The notes: generated by a model not told the origin, from the letters alone. 64,000 nucleotides of DNA from an uncultured Clostridia bacterium (GCA_946184295.1 CAMHEZ010000002.1:79916-143915), one strand, 5' to 3'; shown: positions 25,265 through 34,688, counted from the first letter of the stretch. Translations and numbers: made by a program.

Positions 25265-25915
25265 ATGGGGGTGAAGACATACAGCTTGAAAAAGGACGGC
25301 AATGTGAAACTCTCGCCCAATTTCGCAGTGAAAGAATTTCATTGCAACGACAACAGCGATGAGATCAAGATTGACAGCAACCTGCCGCTCCTTCTCCAGC
25401 AGATTCGCGATCATTTCAACGCGCCGGTTCATATCAACTCCGCCTACCGTACACCTGCCTACAATGCCAAGGTCGGCGGCGTGAGCAATTCCTACCACGT
25501 CAAGGGAATGGCTGCCGATATCGTGGTTTCCGGTATTTCGGCCAAGCGCGTGGCACAGTACGCGGAAACGCTCTCCTGCGGCGGCATCGGCTGGTATGAG
25601 GGAAAGAAGTTCGTCCACATCGACACCCGCCCGAAGCGCGTCTGTTGGAAGAATTCCGGCAGCAACGTCCGCAAGACCTTCTCCGATTGTCCCTATGCGG
25701 AGCCGTCATCTGTTTTGAGAATGAATACCATTGCGCATGGTACAGCATGGGTACAATGGCATCTTCGCAAACTCGGCGCCAAACTCACGATTGACGGCAA
25801 GTTTGGAGTCATCACCAAAGCGGCGGTCATCTCCTTCCAGAAGCGCCTTGGTCTGACTACCGATGGCGTTGTGGGTGAGAAGACCCGCCTTGCCTTGAAA
25901 CAGGAGGTGATCTGA
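25265..25915 (+). CDS. Phage endolysin: M15 peptidase with peptidoglycan-binding domain
   Basis: 216 aa. The M15 (VanY/D-Ala-D-Ala carboxypeptidase-like) domain spans about 15-125 with zinc and catalytic residues in SYHVKGMAADIVV (HxxGxAxD) and FVHIDTR (HxD). A PG_binding_1 domain occupies about 150-215 (AWVQWHLRKLGAKLTIDGKFG). There is no signal peptide, so release depends on the holin. Intact, unlike the tail gene before it. Confidence 0.88.
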   Translation: MGVKTYSLKKDGNVKLSPNFAVKEFHCNDNSDEIKIDSNLPLLLQQIRDHFNAPVHINSAYRTPAYNAKVGGVSNSYHVKGMAADIVVSGISAKRVAQYAETLSCGGIGWYEGKKFVHIDTRPKRVCWKNSGSNVRKTFSDCPYAEPSSVLRMNTIAHGTAWVQWHLRKLGAKLTIDGKFGVITKAAVISFQKRLGLTTDGVVGEKTRLALKQEVI

Positions 25916-25916
25916 A

Positions 25917-26357
25917 ATGCCCAATTTTGAAAAAGCAACCGCACTCACCGGCATCGGCGCACTGGTCGCTTCCTGGTGCGGCGGCTGGGATGGCGACATG
26001 TGGACATTGGCGGCCTTCATGGCCATCGACTGGATCACCGGCTTGATTGTGGCGGGCGTGTTTCACGCCTCGCCCAAGACCGTATCCGGCACGCTCGAAA
26101 GCCGTGTCGGATTGAAAGGACTCTGCCGGAAGGGCGCCATGCTGCTGCTGGTGATCGTAGCCGTCCGGCTCGACCTGATGGCCGGGCTTCACGGCGTCCT
26201 GCGCACCGGCGTGATCGTCGCCCTGGTCTGCAACGAAGCGCTCTCCATTCTGGAAAATGTCGGTCTGATGGGCGTGGAGTACCCCACGATTATCCGCAAT
26301 GCGATTGACAAATTGCAGGGGAAGAGCGACTGTAAGGAAGAAAATCATAAAAAGTAA
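25917..26357 (+). CDS. Phage holin (Holin_4 / toxin secretion family)
   Basis: 146 aa with several hydrophobic segments (about 8-25, 32-55, 75-95 and 100-120) and the family pattern WDGDMWTLAAFMAIDWITG and SRVGLKGLCRKGAM. It begins 1 base after the endolysin stop; a site (GGAGGTG) lies in the endolysin end. It would form membrane lesions that free the endolysin. Confidence 0.88.
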   Translation: MPNFEKATALTGIGALVASWCGGWDGDMWTLAAFMAIDWITGLIVAGVFHASPKTVSGTLESRVGLKGLCRKGAMLLLVIVAVRLDLMAGLHGVLRTGVIVALVCNEALSILENVGLMGVEYPTIIRNAIDKLQGKSDCKEENHKK

Positions 26358-26384
26358 GGTAACTTTTCTGTACCCTTACGCGAA

Positions 26385-26419
26385 CGGCCACTGTTCCACA
26401 TAGAACAGTGGCCGTTTTT
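26385..26419 (+). terminator. Terminator after holin
   Basis: Perfect 12-bp stem CGGCCACTGTTC/GAACAGTGGCCG followed by five T. Confidence 0.92.
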
Positions 26420-26467
26420 GGTTGGTTTTGTTATTATGATGATGTTCTGAAAAAGATTTCACTACAC

Positions 26468-26496
26468 TTGAAAAAATCATTAAAAAATTTTATGAT
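26468..26496 (+). promoter_or_regulatory. Promoter of the sigma factor gene
   Basis: TTGAAA, 17-bp AT-rich spacer, TATGAT. No clear autoregulatory ECF promoter was recognised. Confidence 0.5.
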
Positions 26497-26559
26497 AATC
26501 CTGTAACAAATCGCTGCTCAACTGCATTCACGTAATGAAAGACCAAGGAGGTGAATCAA

Positions 26560-27057
26560 ATGCAGCCCATCGAGGACGTGGAACAACATTATCAGCAATA
26601 TGCCCAGACCGTTTACAAATACCTGCTGTCGCTCACGCAGGACGAATATCTGGCGGAAGAGCTGACACAGGAGACCTTCTATCAGGCCATACGGTGCAGC
26701 GACAAATTCAACGGAAGTTGTGCGGTTTCAACATGGCTGTGCGGCATTGCTAAAAATGTGCTGCATACCTATCGCCGCAAGCACCCAACCCATGAAAATA
26801 TTGCAGATGTGCCCGAACAGGAATTGTCCCTGCCGTCTGCGGAGAGTGATGCCATGCAGTCAGCTGAACGTGTGGCGCTTTTCAGAAGGCTGCATGAGCT
26901 GCCCGAACCGTACCGAGAGATTTTGTATCTGCGGATTTTCGGAGGGCTGTCATTTCGGGAAATAGGAGAGGTGCAAGGTAAAACCGAAAACTGGGCGCGG
27001 GTGACATTTTACCGCGGCAGAGAAAAAATGAGAAAGGATTTGGATACAGATGAATGA
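26560..27057 (+). CDS. ECF-type RNA polymerase sigma factor
   Basis: 165 aa from ATG 26560, 6 bases after AAGGAGGTG (a GTG at 26551 lies inside that site). Region 2 is EDVEQHYQQYAQTVYKYLL...ELTQETFYQAIRC and region 4 is LPEPYREILYLRIFGGLSF then REIGEVQGKTENWARVTFYR. It overlaps the downstream anti-sigma gene by 8 bp, the usual coupling. Together they form a one-way membrane signalling pair. Confidence 0.93.
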   Translation: MQPIEDVEQHYQQYAQTVYKYLLSLTQDEYLAEELTQETFYQAIRCSDKFNGSCAVSTWLCGIAKNVLHTYRRKHPTHENIADVPEQELSLPSAESDAMQSAERVALFRRLHELPEPYREILYLRIFGGLSFREIGEVQGKTENWARVTFYRGREKMRKDLDTDE

Positions 27058-28444
27058 AAAGAAAATCCCCTGTGAAACGGTACGTGATCTCTTTCCGTCG
27101 TACATCGACGGGCTGACCAGCGACGTGACCAATGGCTTGATTGAGGAACACATCGCCGACTGCACCGCGTGCGGCGATATTCTGAAAGCCATGCGAATGC
27201 CGGAGCCGGCGTTGTCTGACACAAAAAAGGGGGAAGGAAAAGTGCTGGATTTTTTGAAGAAGAACAAGAGGCGTAATATAAAAATTCTCATTGGCAGTGT
27301 GGCGGGCGCGATTGTGCTGGCACTGGCACTGGTCTATCTGCGGCTGTTCGTGGTGGGCGGAGAAATGGGGGGCGACTGGATCGCCTGCGAGGTGACCGTC
27401 AACGGCAGTCAGGTGGTACTTGACGGTACCCCCATGGACAGTGCGCTTTGCATCTCCAACGTCACCTTCACAGAAGAAAACGGCGTTGTGACTGCCCATA
27501 CCAAGGCGGTGCTTGCGTCGTGGTTCCGGCATAACGGAAGCTTCCACGCGACATACACGGCGAATACCAATGAAGTCAGGCAGGTGTGCATTAATGACCG
27601 CATTCTGTGGAACGACGGCTATCAGATCACGTCGCTGGCCTCTGAAGTCTATCAGACACGCCACGCGTATATGGGCAGCATGTCCGCCAACGCCAGAACC
27701 GCTAATGCGCTCAATGTGGCCGGCTATCTCGGCAGCTACACCAACGAGCTGCGCACGTCGCAATCGCCCTACACCTGGGTCATCAGACTTTCGGAGGACA
27801 TTCCGGCAGAGGAACAGCTCACCAGGGAAAGCTATATGAATGCGCTTGCCTATGTGATGATGGGCGTCATCGAAAATCTGGAACAGATCACCTATGAATA
27901 TACGGTGGACGGACAATCCCTCACCAGAGACGTCACTGTCGAGGACGGCCGGTATTTCTTTGATGGGGACATCAAGCAGTGCGCTGAGAATGTCAGCACA
28001 CTGGACCGTCTCATCAGCGAAACCAGACTGAGTATCTCCCCCACCTACCGTGTCACGCAAGAAAAATCTGACGGTCACGACAATCTTAACGTCACGATCA
28101 TAGTGGACACAGACCAGCATATTAAAAGCTATACCCATACCCTTCTCAAAGATGGTAAGGTATTTCATGAGTCCGAAGATTCAGCTGACCCTTATTTCAG
28201 CATAGAAAACAAAACCAAATTGGGATTTTCCAGACCGGACAACAGCGATAAGGATCTGACCGGCAGTCAGTTGGAAATGGCGTTTTCCGTCAAAACGCCT
28301 GACGGCAAGGCATATCTTGTACAAAACAAAGTGAAGATTCCGGCGGTTTACGGCAGCAATACCGTTATCAAGCTCAAGGGCAGCACCGAAAAAGGCTTCA
28401 CGGCCGAAGTCATTAACACATATTATTTCATCAGCGACAGATAA
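27050..28444 (+). CDS. Anti-sigma factor with zinc-finger and large extracytoplasmic domain
   Basis: 464 aa. The N-terminal zf-HC2 zinc-binding anti-sigma domain (CETVRDLFPSYIDGLTS...EEHIADCTACGDIL; His-x3-Cys-x2-Cys) holds the sigma factor. A transmembrane segment lies at about 79-103, followed by ~360 extracytoplasmic residues rich in beta structure and without a family I recognise. The large outer domain suggests direct sensing of an envelope signal. Confidence 0.85.
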   Translation: MNEKKIPCETVRDLFPSYIDGLTSDVTNGLIEEHIADCTACGDILKAMRMPEPALSDTKKGEGKVLDFLKKNKRRNIKILIGSVAGAIVLALALVYLRLFVVGGEMGGDWIACEVTVNGSQVVLDGTPMDSALCISNVTFTEENGVVTAHTKAVLASWFRHNGSFHATYTANTNEVRQVCINDRILWNDGYQITSLASEVYQTRHAYMGSMSANARTANALNVAGYLGSYTNELRTSQSPYTWVIRLSEDIPAEEQLTRESYMNALAYVMMGVIENLEQITYEYTVDGQSLTRDVTVEDGRYFFDGDIKQCAENVSTLDRLISETRLSISPTYRVTQEKSDGHDNLNVTIIVDTDQHIKSYTHTLLKDGKVFHESEDSADPYFSIENKTKLGFSRPDNSDKDLTGSQLEMAFSVKTPDGKAYLVQNKVKIPAVYGSNTVIKLKGSTEKGFTAEVINTYYFISDR

Positions 28445-28479
28445 CACATGATTATCAGCCATTTGTGTGTGGGAACGTA

Positions 28480-28523
28480 AAAAACAGGCGGCAGGGTCTT
28501 TTGCAACCCTGCCGCCTGTTTTT
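28480..28523 (+). terminator. Terminator after anti-sigma gene
   Basis: AAACAGGCGGCAGGGT pairs with ACCCTGCCGCCTGTTT, then T tract. Confidence 0.92.
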
Positions 28524-28592
28524 CACAATCGCTACATCGTACAGCCGCACTTCCATATAGCCCCTTTTATAAATCTACCAAATCATCGGCTA

Positions 28593-28621
28593 TTGACATC
28601 AAAAAATATGTATGATATGAT
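28593..28621 (+). promoter_or_regulatory. Promoter of the O-acylation operon
   Basis: TTGACA, 17-bp spacer, TATGAT, 45 bp before the SGNH gene. Confidence 0.75.
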
Positions 28622-28665
28622 TAATCTGTTGTTTCGACAGTTTCTTCAGGAAGGAAGCGAACCGT

Positions 28666-29505
28666 TTGCATACCAAAATCAAGCGCCTCAGCGGATATAC
28701 GGCATCTGTACTGTGCGCGCTGTTTGTTGTGATTGCCGTTATGCTTTCGCTCAGATTTTATGCCGCTCAGCCTGTCTCCACGCCATCACCGGCTTTGACC
28801 GAAGGTTTAAATTATCTGTCACGGCGTGAGCAGGCGGATTACACAAAGGTTGACCGTATTTTCCGACAGCGGCAGGAGGAACGTCTGGCCGCCCGTCAGC
28901 AGGCAGAGCAGCGCGCCAGGCTCATCGCCGATCTGGAACATGATGCGGTAAACGTGTGGCCGCTGTTTGATGATTATGTCATTCTCGGAGATTCGAGAGC
29001 GGTGGGCTTCTCCTACTATCACTTTCTCGAATACAGACGAGTCCTGGCCGACGGCGGCAACACTATCCGCAGCATTGCCGAACGTATTCCCGCTATGAAA
29101 AATCTGAATCCCTCTTACATCTACATTTGCTACGGTCTCAACGATACGGGAATCGGGTTCTGGAAGGAGGGGGAACCTTACGCGGCGGAAATGCTGGAAA
29201 TTCTCAACGGCCTGCGGGAAGAATTTCCCAACGCAAAAATTATCGTCAGCTCTATTCTTCCCGCTACGCCCGAAGCCGTCTCCCACAGCCCCGCCTGGGG
29301 CCGCATTCCCGCGTTCAGCGCGGCGGTCGAGACGATGTGTGCCGAAAACGGCTTCATCTTTGTCAATAACGATGCGCTTTGCGCGGCCTATATGGATACC
29401 CAGTGGCAGCCGGACGGCGTTCATCTGCGCAAAAGCTTCTACCCCTATTGGGCCAAGAATCTGATGCTTGCCGCCTTGCGGGACGGGGAGGTTGAAACGG
29501 AATGA
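28666..29505 (+). CDS. SGNH/GDSL-type hydrolase, membrane anchored
   Basis: 279 aa from a TTG 8-9 bases after AAGGAAG. One N-terminal transmembrane helix (about 11-34). The SGNH motifs are block I VILGDSRAVGFS (Ser), an intermediate Gly in YIYICYGLNDTGIG (Asn), and the C-terminal DGVHLRKSFY (Asp-x-x-His). It is an extracellular esterase or transferase domain and overlaps the next gene by 4 bp. In the context of an MBOAT protein it probably helps transfer or remove acyl groups on a surface glycan. Confidence 0.82.
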   Translation: MHTKIKRLSGYTASVLCALFVVIAVMLSLRFYAAQPVSTPSPALTEGLNYLSRREQADYTKVDRIFRQRQEERLAARQQAEQRARLIADLEHDAVNVWPLFDDYVILGDSRAVGFSYYHFLEYRRVLADGGNTIRSIAERIPAMKNLNPSYIYICYGLNDTGIGFWKEGEPYAAEMLEILNGLREEFPNAKIIVSSILPATPEAVSHSPAWGRIPAFSAAVETMCAENGFIFVNNDALCAAYMDTQWQPDGVHLRKSFYPYWAKNLMLAALRDGEVETE

Positions 29506-30014
29506 AAACATTACTATGTGAGCTGTCGCGCTGGCTCGCTGCCGGGCTGGCGATTTGCCTGCTGGTAGTTGGCAGTATGCAAGTGCAAAACAGCACGGCC
29601 TCTCCTGACGCGGTACTGTCCGCCGTCACCGCGGAACTGGATATGACCAAAATGCAGGAGGCTCCCGCACAGACTATCAAGCGCCTATATGGCGTGAATC
29701 CATCGGACTATGAATCCTGTACGCTGTATTATCCCGTCACCAATATGGACGTGGACGAGCTGCTTCTCGTGAAGCTGACTGACATCTCACAGGGGGAGCC
29801 GCTGAAAATGGCAGTCAACGAGCGACTGTCCCGACAAAAGCATACTTTTGAAAACTACGGCCCTTCACAAATGGCGCTGCTCAATGAACATGCGGTGCTG
29901 GAACTGCGCGGCAGCTACCTGCTGTTTGTCGTCAGCGCCAACGCCGACGACGCAAAAGCAGCTTTTATCAAGGCTTTGCAAGCCGACCCCACGACGGAAC
30001 AGAAGGGAGCCTAG
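29502..30014 (+). CDS. DUF4358 protein
   Basis: 170 aa with an N-terminal transmembrane/signal segment (about 10-28). The remainder resembles DUF4358 (ELDMTKMQEAPAQTIKRLYG; DVDELLLVKL). These small exported proteins are commonly encoded beside MBOAT/DHHW genes in Clostridia; function unknown. Coupled to both neighbours by overlap or a 4-base gap. Confidence 0.75.
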   Translation: MKTLLCELSRWLAAGLAICLLVVGSMQVQNSTASPDAVLSAVTAELDMTKMQEAPAQTIKRLYGVNPSDYESCTLYYPVTNMDVDELLLVKLTDISQGEPLKMAVNERLSRQKHTFENYGPSQMALLNEHAVLELRGSYLLFVVSANADDAKAAFIKALQADPTTEQKGA

Positions 30015-30018
30015 CGTC

Positions 30019-31440
30019 ATGTCACTCAGTCAGTTGTTATTTGTCTTTCTCTTTCTGCCGGTGAGTCTGCTGCTCTATCGCATCGCTCCCCAAAAAACAA
30101 AAAACGCCGTTCTGCTGCTGCTCAGCCTCATTTTCATCGCGTGGGGCGATCTCGCCAATCTTCCGCTGATTCTTTGCAGCGTGGGGTTCAATTACTTCAC
30201 CGCGCTGGAACTGGTGCTGCTGTCACAGGCCGGCAGCCGTGTCAGGAAAAATCTGGTACTCTTTTCGGGTATCGCCGCCAATATCGCGCTGCTGTTTTTC
30301 TTCAAATATGCCGCGCCGCTGCTCGGCGGACTGCAAGGTCTGGGCATTTCCTCAAACGCAAGCCCTGCTCTGTCCGTTTCCGCCGCGCCGATCGGCATTT
30401 CGTTCTTTTCCTTTTCAGCGGTCTCCTGCCTTGTGGATGTAGCGACAGGCCGGGCGCGTCCTGCAAAAAATCCCCTTGACTTTGCGCTCTACATCACATT
30501 CTTTCCCAAAATGCTCTCGGGTCCCATCGTACCATACGGTCAGATGGAGCCGCAGTTCACCGCACACGCCATGACCGCCGCCTCCCTGGAAAAAGGAATG
30601 CGGCGCTTCCTCGTGGGTCTGGCCAAAAAAGTGATGCTCGCCGATCAGCTGGGACTTTTCTATACCGAAATTGCCGCTCTTCCCGCTGACTCGCTCTCCA
30701 CAGTTTCCGCGTGGTCCGGGGCGCTGTTTTATTCCTTCATGCTGTATTTCGATTTCAGCGGCTATTCCGATATGGCCATCGGGCTGGGAAAGATGTTCGG
30801 CTTTACCTTCCCGGAAAACTTCGACTACCCTTATCTGTCGCGCAGCATCACCGATTTCTGGCGGCGCTGGCATATGTCACTGGGTATGTGGTTCCGGTAT
30901 TATGTCTACATTCCTTTAGGCGGCAGTCGGAAAGGAAACATGTGTACCATCCGCAATCTGCTGGTAGTCTGGCTGCTCACGGGTATATGGCACGGCGCGA
31001 ACCTGACATTTCTGGTGTGGGGCATTTACTGGGGACTACTGCTGATACTCGAAAAATTTGTGTTCGCCAATGTACTGGAAAAAATCCCCTCCGTGATACG
31101 CGGCACTGCCGTCTTTGTGCTGGCTGTCATCGGTTGGACGGTCTTTTCCTCTTCCGATCTTTCACAGGCGCTGACCCGTGTCTCCCATATGTGCGGCATA
31201 GGCTTTCCTTGGGCATTGGATAACACGGCGCGGTATCACCTCAGCAGCGGAGGATTACTGCTGCTCATTGCCATGGGCGGGGCAACGCCGCTTCCCGCTA
31301 TGCTCGCCAATCGCCTGATGAAGCACGACAATATGATGATACACGTGGCATCGGTCATTTACTTTGCGCTGCTGCTGGCAAGCTGCACAGTCTGTATGGT
31401 CAGCGGCACCTATTCTTCGTTTCTCTACGCGCAATTCTAA
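30019..31440 (+). CDS. MBOAT family O-acyltransferase (AlgI/DltB-like)
   Basis: 473 aa, about 11 transmembrane helices. Typical AlgI sequence: FLPVSLLLYRIAP, GISFFSFSAVSCLVDVATG, PKMLSGPIVPYGQM, YFDFSGYSDMAIGLGKMFGF, YLSRSITDFWRRWHMSLGMW and the catalytic His in LTGIWHGANLTFLVWG. It moves an acyl group (often acetyl) across the membrane for transfer to a polysaccharide. Start is the ATG at 30019; a longer frame upstream overlaps DUF4358 and is rejected. Confidence 0.93.
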   Translation: MSLSQLLFVFLFLPVSLLLYRIAPQKTKNAVLLLLSLIFIAWGDLANLPLILCSVGFNYFTALELVLLSQAGSRVRKNLVLFSGIAANIALLFFFKYAAPLLGGLQGLGISSNASPALSVSAAPIGISFFSFSAVSCLVDVATGRARPAKNPLDFALYITFFPKMLSGPIVPYGQMEPQFTAHAMTAASLEKGMRRFLVGLAKKVMLADQLGLFYTEIAALPADSLSTVSAWSGALFYSFMLYFDFSGYSDMAIGLGKMFGFTFPENFDYPYLSRSITDFWRRWHMSLGMWFRYYVYIPLGGSRKGNMCTIRNLLVVWLLTGIWHGANLTFLVWGIYWGLLLILEKFVFANVLEKIPSVIRGTAVFVLAVIGWTVFSSSDLSQALTRVSHMCGIGFPWALDNTARYHLSSGGLLLLIAMGGATPLPAMLANRLMKHDNMMIHVASVIYFALLLASCTVCMVSGTYSSFLYAQF

Positions 31441-31451
31441 GGAGGTCAGTC

Positions 31452-32597
31452 ATGGAAGACAAACACAAAAAAAACCGCCCTTCCGGCGGTCTGTGGCTGA
31501 CGGCGCTGTTTCTCTGCTTTGCGATCAGCCTGGACGCGGCCACACTGCTCAGCCCCCCACGGGATTTTTCCGACAGCGAAAACCGCACGCTAGCGCAAGC
31601 GCCGATTTTTTCCCCCGATTCGCTGCGCAACGGCGCTTTTACCGACGGCGCGGAACGCTTCTTTTCCGATCAGTTCGCGTTTCGCGACACATGGACGTCG
31701 CTGGCCTTCTATGGCCGCACGCTGCTGGGACAGCGGGAAATCAACGGCGTGTGGATTGGAGCCGACAACTACCTCTTTCTCATTCCCTCCGACCCAAATG
31801 AGACAGAACTAGCCCGCAATCTGGATGCTGTCAATCTCTTTGCCGAGACACACAGCGAGCTGCGTCACAGCATGGCCGTTATTCCCAACGCCGCTTATGT
31901 CATGAGCCACCGGCTGCCCCGCTATGCGTCTGCGCCTGACCAACGCGCACAGCTAGGGCAAATCGCCGCCTGTCTGGAAGATGTTGCTTTTATCGACGTC
32001 ACCGATACACTGCTGACTCACCGGAACGAGAGGCTGTATTACCGCACCGATCACCATTGGACCAGTCTCGGCGCTTATTACGCGTTTGCTCCCATTGCCG
32101 CCGCACTGGATTTTGATATCTCAACGGCACAGTATGTTATTTATACCGTTTCCGAGAACTTTGAGGGGACACTTTCCTCCAAAAGCGGCAGTCACACGGC
32201 AAAGGACACCATCGAAATTTATGTACCCCGCACCGACACCGATTACAACGTCACCTATTCCGACGGCTCCGGTACGGAAGCGTCACTGTATCAGAAGCAG
32301 TTTCTTGACACCAAGGATCAATATGCCGTCTTTCTCGGCGGCAACCATCCGCTCATTGACATCAGGACTACAGCCGATACCGAGCGACGGCTGCTGCTGG
32401 TGAAGGATTCCTATGCCAATTGTCTGGTGCCGTTTCTCACCCCGTATTTTGAGGAAATCGTCATCATTGACCCCCGCTTCAGTTACGACACGGCGGAATC
32501 CATTGTCAATCAATACGGTGTTACCGATGTGCTGTATCTCTACAACGCCGACACCTTTCAAACCGACACTTCACTGGCCGATTTTCTCACTGCATAA
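31452..32597 (+). CDS. DHHW family protein (AlgJ/AlgX-like)
   Basis: 381 aa from an ATG after AAGGAGG. One N-terminal transmembrane segment (about 13-32). The family motif YYRTDHHWTSLGAYYAF contains the Asp-His pair, and a Ser-containing segment LLLVKDSYANCLVPFL near residue 318 completes the SGNH-like site. Such proteins are the extracellular acetyltransferase partners of MBOAT proteins. Last gene of the four-gene operon. Confidence 0.88.
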   Translation: MEDKHKKNRPSGGLWLTALFLCFAISLDAATLLSPPRDFSDSENRTLAQAPIFSPDSLRNGAFTDGAERFFSDQFAFRDTWTSLAFYGRTLLGQREINGVWIGADNYLFLIPSDPNETELARNLDAVNLFAETHSELRHSMAVIPNAAYVMSHRLPRYASAPDQRAQLGQIAACLEDVAFIDVTDTLLTHRNERLYYRTDHHWTSLGAYYAFAPIAAALDFDISTAQYVIYTVSENFEGTLSSKSGSHTAKDTIEIYVPRTDTDYNVTYSDGSGTEASLYQKQFLDTKDQYAVFLGGNHPLIDIRTTADTERRLLLVKDSYANCLVPFLTPYFEEIVIIDPRFSYDTAESIVNQYGVTDVLYLYNADTFQTDTSLADFLTA

Positions 32598-32603
32598 AAG
32601 CGC

Positions 32604-32646
32604 AAAAATATCCTCAGTCACGCAACAGACTGAGGATATTTTTTAT
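32604..32646. terminator. Terminator after the O-acylation operon
   Basis: AAATATCCTCAGTC pairs with GACTGAGGATATTT, then T tract; also serves the convergent gene. Confidence 0.9.
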
Positions 32647-32664
32647 TTTGTCATCATATAATGA

Positions 32665-32991
32665 TTATTTCCGTTCGTTCTTCCTGGACTTCGGCAAAGG
32701 CAGTTCCTCACAGGTTGCCGCCACAAAAGCTGTCAGCCGCGCACCGTCATCCACGTCCTCTACCAGATAATACGGCTTCGCGCCCTCGTAAGGCGGCACC
32801 TCCGGCAGACCCGGCCATACGTCACCGCCTGCCTTCGTCATCTTCACAAATAGCTGTCCGTCACCCACGATGCCGAACATCTTGTCATCGCAGTAGATAC
32901 CGTAAGCGCCAAACATCATGCGATACCGTATCTCCCCCGCCCCGCTGATCTGGTCAGCGATATACTGCACAAATTCCTTTCCCGCCGCCAT
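32665..32991 (-). CDS. TfoX/Sxy family N-terminal domain protein
   Basis: 108 aa. TfoX_N features: EIRYRMMFGAYGIYCDDKMFGIVGD and VEPYEG-like PPYEGAKPYYLVED. Only the N-terminal domain is present, as in most Firmicutes homologues, whose function is not established and need not involve competence. Good site GAAAGGAG before the ATG. Confidence 0.85.
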   Translation of the reverse strand: MAAGKEFVQYIADQISGAGEIRYRMMFGAYGIYCDDKMFGIVGDGQLFVKMTKAGGDVWPGLPEVPPYEGAKPYYLVEDVDDGARLTAFVAATCEELPLPKSRKNERK

Positions 32992-33025
32992 ATGAGGTTC
33001 TCCTTTCGATGCTCCCGAAATACCG

Positions 33026-33868
33026 TCAACCGTTCAGATACCGTTTCAAATCCGCCATCTGCCGTGCGCAGTCCTCCGCGCCCAGATCGTAGATCGCCTG
33101 CAATTTGGCCGTGTCGCGCTCAATGTGCTTGACCTTGACCAACCGCGACGGACGAATCACAAAAATCTCGCCGCGCTGTTCCATGGCAATGACCTTCTCC
33201 ACACAGGCGTTGTACTCGGCATAACGGTGATTGATGCGCGCTACCAGCTTGGGATATTTTTTGTAAACCAACTTGGCAAGCCGCTCATCGGACTTTTTCT
33301 TGCGGTAATCCAGCGGACGGGTCAGCACCACAATGATTTTGTCATAGCCCAGTGCGACGCACTTGTCCACGGGAATGCTGTCCGCCACACCGCCGTCAAG
33401 GTATTGTTTGCCCTCATATTCGACCATGCGCGACACAAACGGCATGGCGGACGTGGCCCGCATCGCCTCCATCTGTGCGTAACAGTCGTCAATCTTGATA
33501 TACTCCGCCTCGCCGGTCTCCACATTGGTGACAGTGGCATAGAAATCCACGCCCGAACGCTCATAGGCTTCCTCGTCAAATACGTCCAGTTCGGAGGGCA
33601 ATTTGTAATAGGCAAACTGCTTGTTGATAATATTGCCGGTACAGAGCAGCGAGCGAATGCCCATGTAACTGCCGGTCGGCGCGTACTTCAGGTTGTAGCG
33701 CAGCGCACGCCCTCTCTGCCCCGAAGGGTAATTCACGCCGAACAGCACACCCGCCGACGTACCGACAATGCCGTCCACCCTGATTCCATGATCCATAAAC
33801 ACGTCCAGCACGCCCGCGGTATACAACCCCCGCATCGCGCCGCCCTCCAGTACCAATCCAACGCTCAT
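33026..33868 (-). CDS. Patatin-like phospholipase
   Basis: 280 aa. The patatin oxyanion/glycine block LVLEGGAMRGLYTAGVLDVF, nucleophile GTSAG (residue ~40) and catalytic Asp in LDGGVADSIPVDK are all present. This is the YjjU/RssA-like bacterial group, cytoplasmic or membrane associated, probably acting on lysophospholipids. It follows the TfoX-type genes on the same strand but upstream by 34 bp. Confidence 0.9.
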   Translation of the reverse strand: MSVGLVLEGGAMRGLYTAGVLDVFMDHGIRVDGIVGTSAGVLFGVNYPSGQRGRALRYNLKYAPTGSYMGIRSLLCTGNIINKQFAYYKLPSELDVFDEEAYERSGVDFYATVTNVETGEAEYIKIDDCYAQMEAMRATSAMPFVSRMVEYEGKQYLDGGVADSIPVDKCVALGYDKIIVVLTRPLDYRKKKSDERLAKLVYKKYPKLVARINHRYAEYNACVEKVIAMEQRGEIFVIRPSRLVKVKHIERDTAKLQAIYDLGAEDCARQMADLKRYLNG

Positions 33869-33902
33869 AATTGCTCGTATCTCCTTGCTATCTCAAATCC
33901 TG

Positions 33903-34688
33903 TTACGGCATTTCCGTCATCAGTTCGCAGCCGGTTTCCCGGGCGAAATCCTGCGCCCATTCTTCGGAGCAGTAAAAAACAACACAATTGGAATTGTCTT
34001 CCATATAATACAAACGATTGTCGTCGCCCTGCTTTTTGAGTACGCTGTTGATGTAGGAAATGAGATTGACATCAAACCAATCATAAAAAATCTCCGCATT
34101 GTAAGAACAGGGTTTTCCGTTCAGCTTGAATTTAATATTGCGACGGTAAACACCGCTCTCTTTGTCCTCTTTGCTGACGCTTTTGAGCTTCACGTCAGAA
34201 AACGCGATTTGCCCCTCACCGATCGCATTCAGGCCGTCAAAGAAGGTTTCCAACGCCTGATCAGACGCGCCGTTTTCCAAATCAAAGCAATACACCTCAT
34301 CGGAGGACGGGACAAAGGTCTTTTTGGTGTTGTCATACGTACCTTTCCCTACGTAGGAAAGCACGTATCCCACTTTATTGACAAAATCAATTTCGTCAGG
34401 GTCAAGCTGATTCCATGAATTTTCCGCCTTTTGCAGCGTTTCGTGATTCACGGAAATACTGAGGTCCCCCAATATTTTCCCGATTTCCTCAAAGCTCATG
34501 GCGCTTGTATCTACATAATCCTCCAGATACTCCTGATAATCCCGGTCTGCCACAGTTTGCGTATCGCTCGGGGATACGGGATCATCAGGTTGAGCTGATT
34601 GTTTCCCATGACAGCCTGTCAATAAAGCCGCCGCCACGGCAACACACGCGATGGTACAGCAAAAACGGAAATATTTCCTCACAGTCAT
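33903..34688 (-). CDS. Lipoprotein of unknown function
   Basis: 261 aa from the ATG a few bases after AGGAG. Signal peptide with lipobox LLTGC (Cys at about residue 22), then an acidic linker and a folded domain (about 55-260). I do not recognise the domain; KFKLNGKPCSYNAEIFYDWF and YMEDNSNCVVFYCSEEW are the most distinctive stretches, and Cys residues could pair. Located 34 bp upstream of the patatin gene. Confidence 0.7.
   Translation of the reverse strand: MTVRKYFRFCCTIACVAVAAALLTGCHGKQSAQPDDPVSPSDTQTVADRDYQEYLEDYVDTSAMSFEEIGKILGDLSISVNHETLQKAENSWNQLDPDEIDFVNKVGYVLSYVGKGTYDNTKKTFVPSSDEVYCFDLENGASDQALETFFDGLNAIGEGQIAFSDVKLKSVSKEDKESGVYRRNIKFKLNGKPCSYNAEIFYDWFDVNLISYINSVLKKQGDDNRLYYMEDNSNCVVFYCSEEWAQDFARETGCELMTEMP

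Larger units (their letters stand above)
24364..26357 (+). mobile_element. Phage remnant with lysis genes
   Basis: A two-kilobase piece that contains a decayed tail gene, a small coiled-coil ORF, XkdX, an M15 endolysin and a holin in phage order. No integrase, repressor or capsid gene is present. It ends at a strong terminator (26385-26419). Confidence 0.8.
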
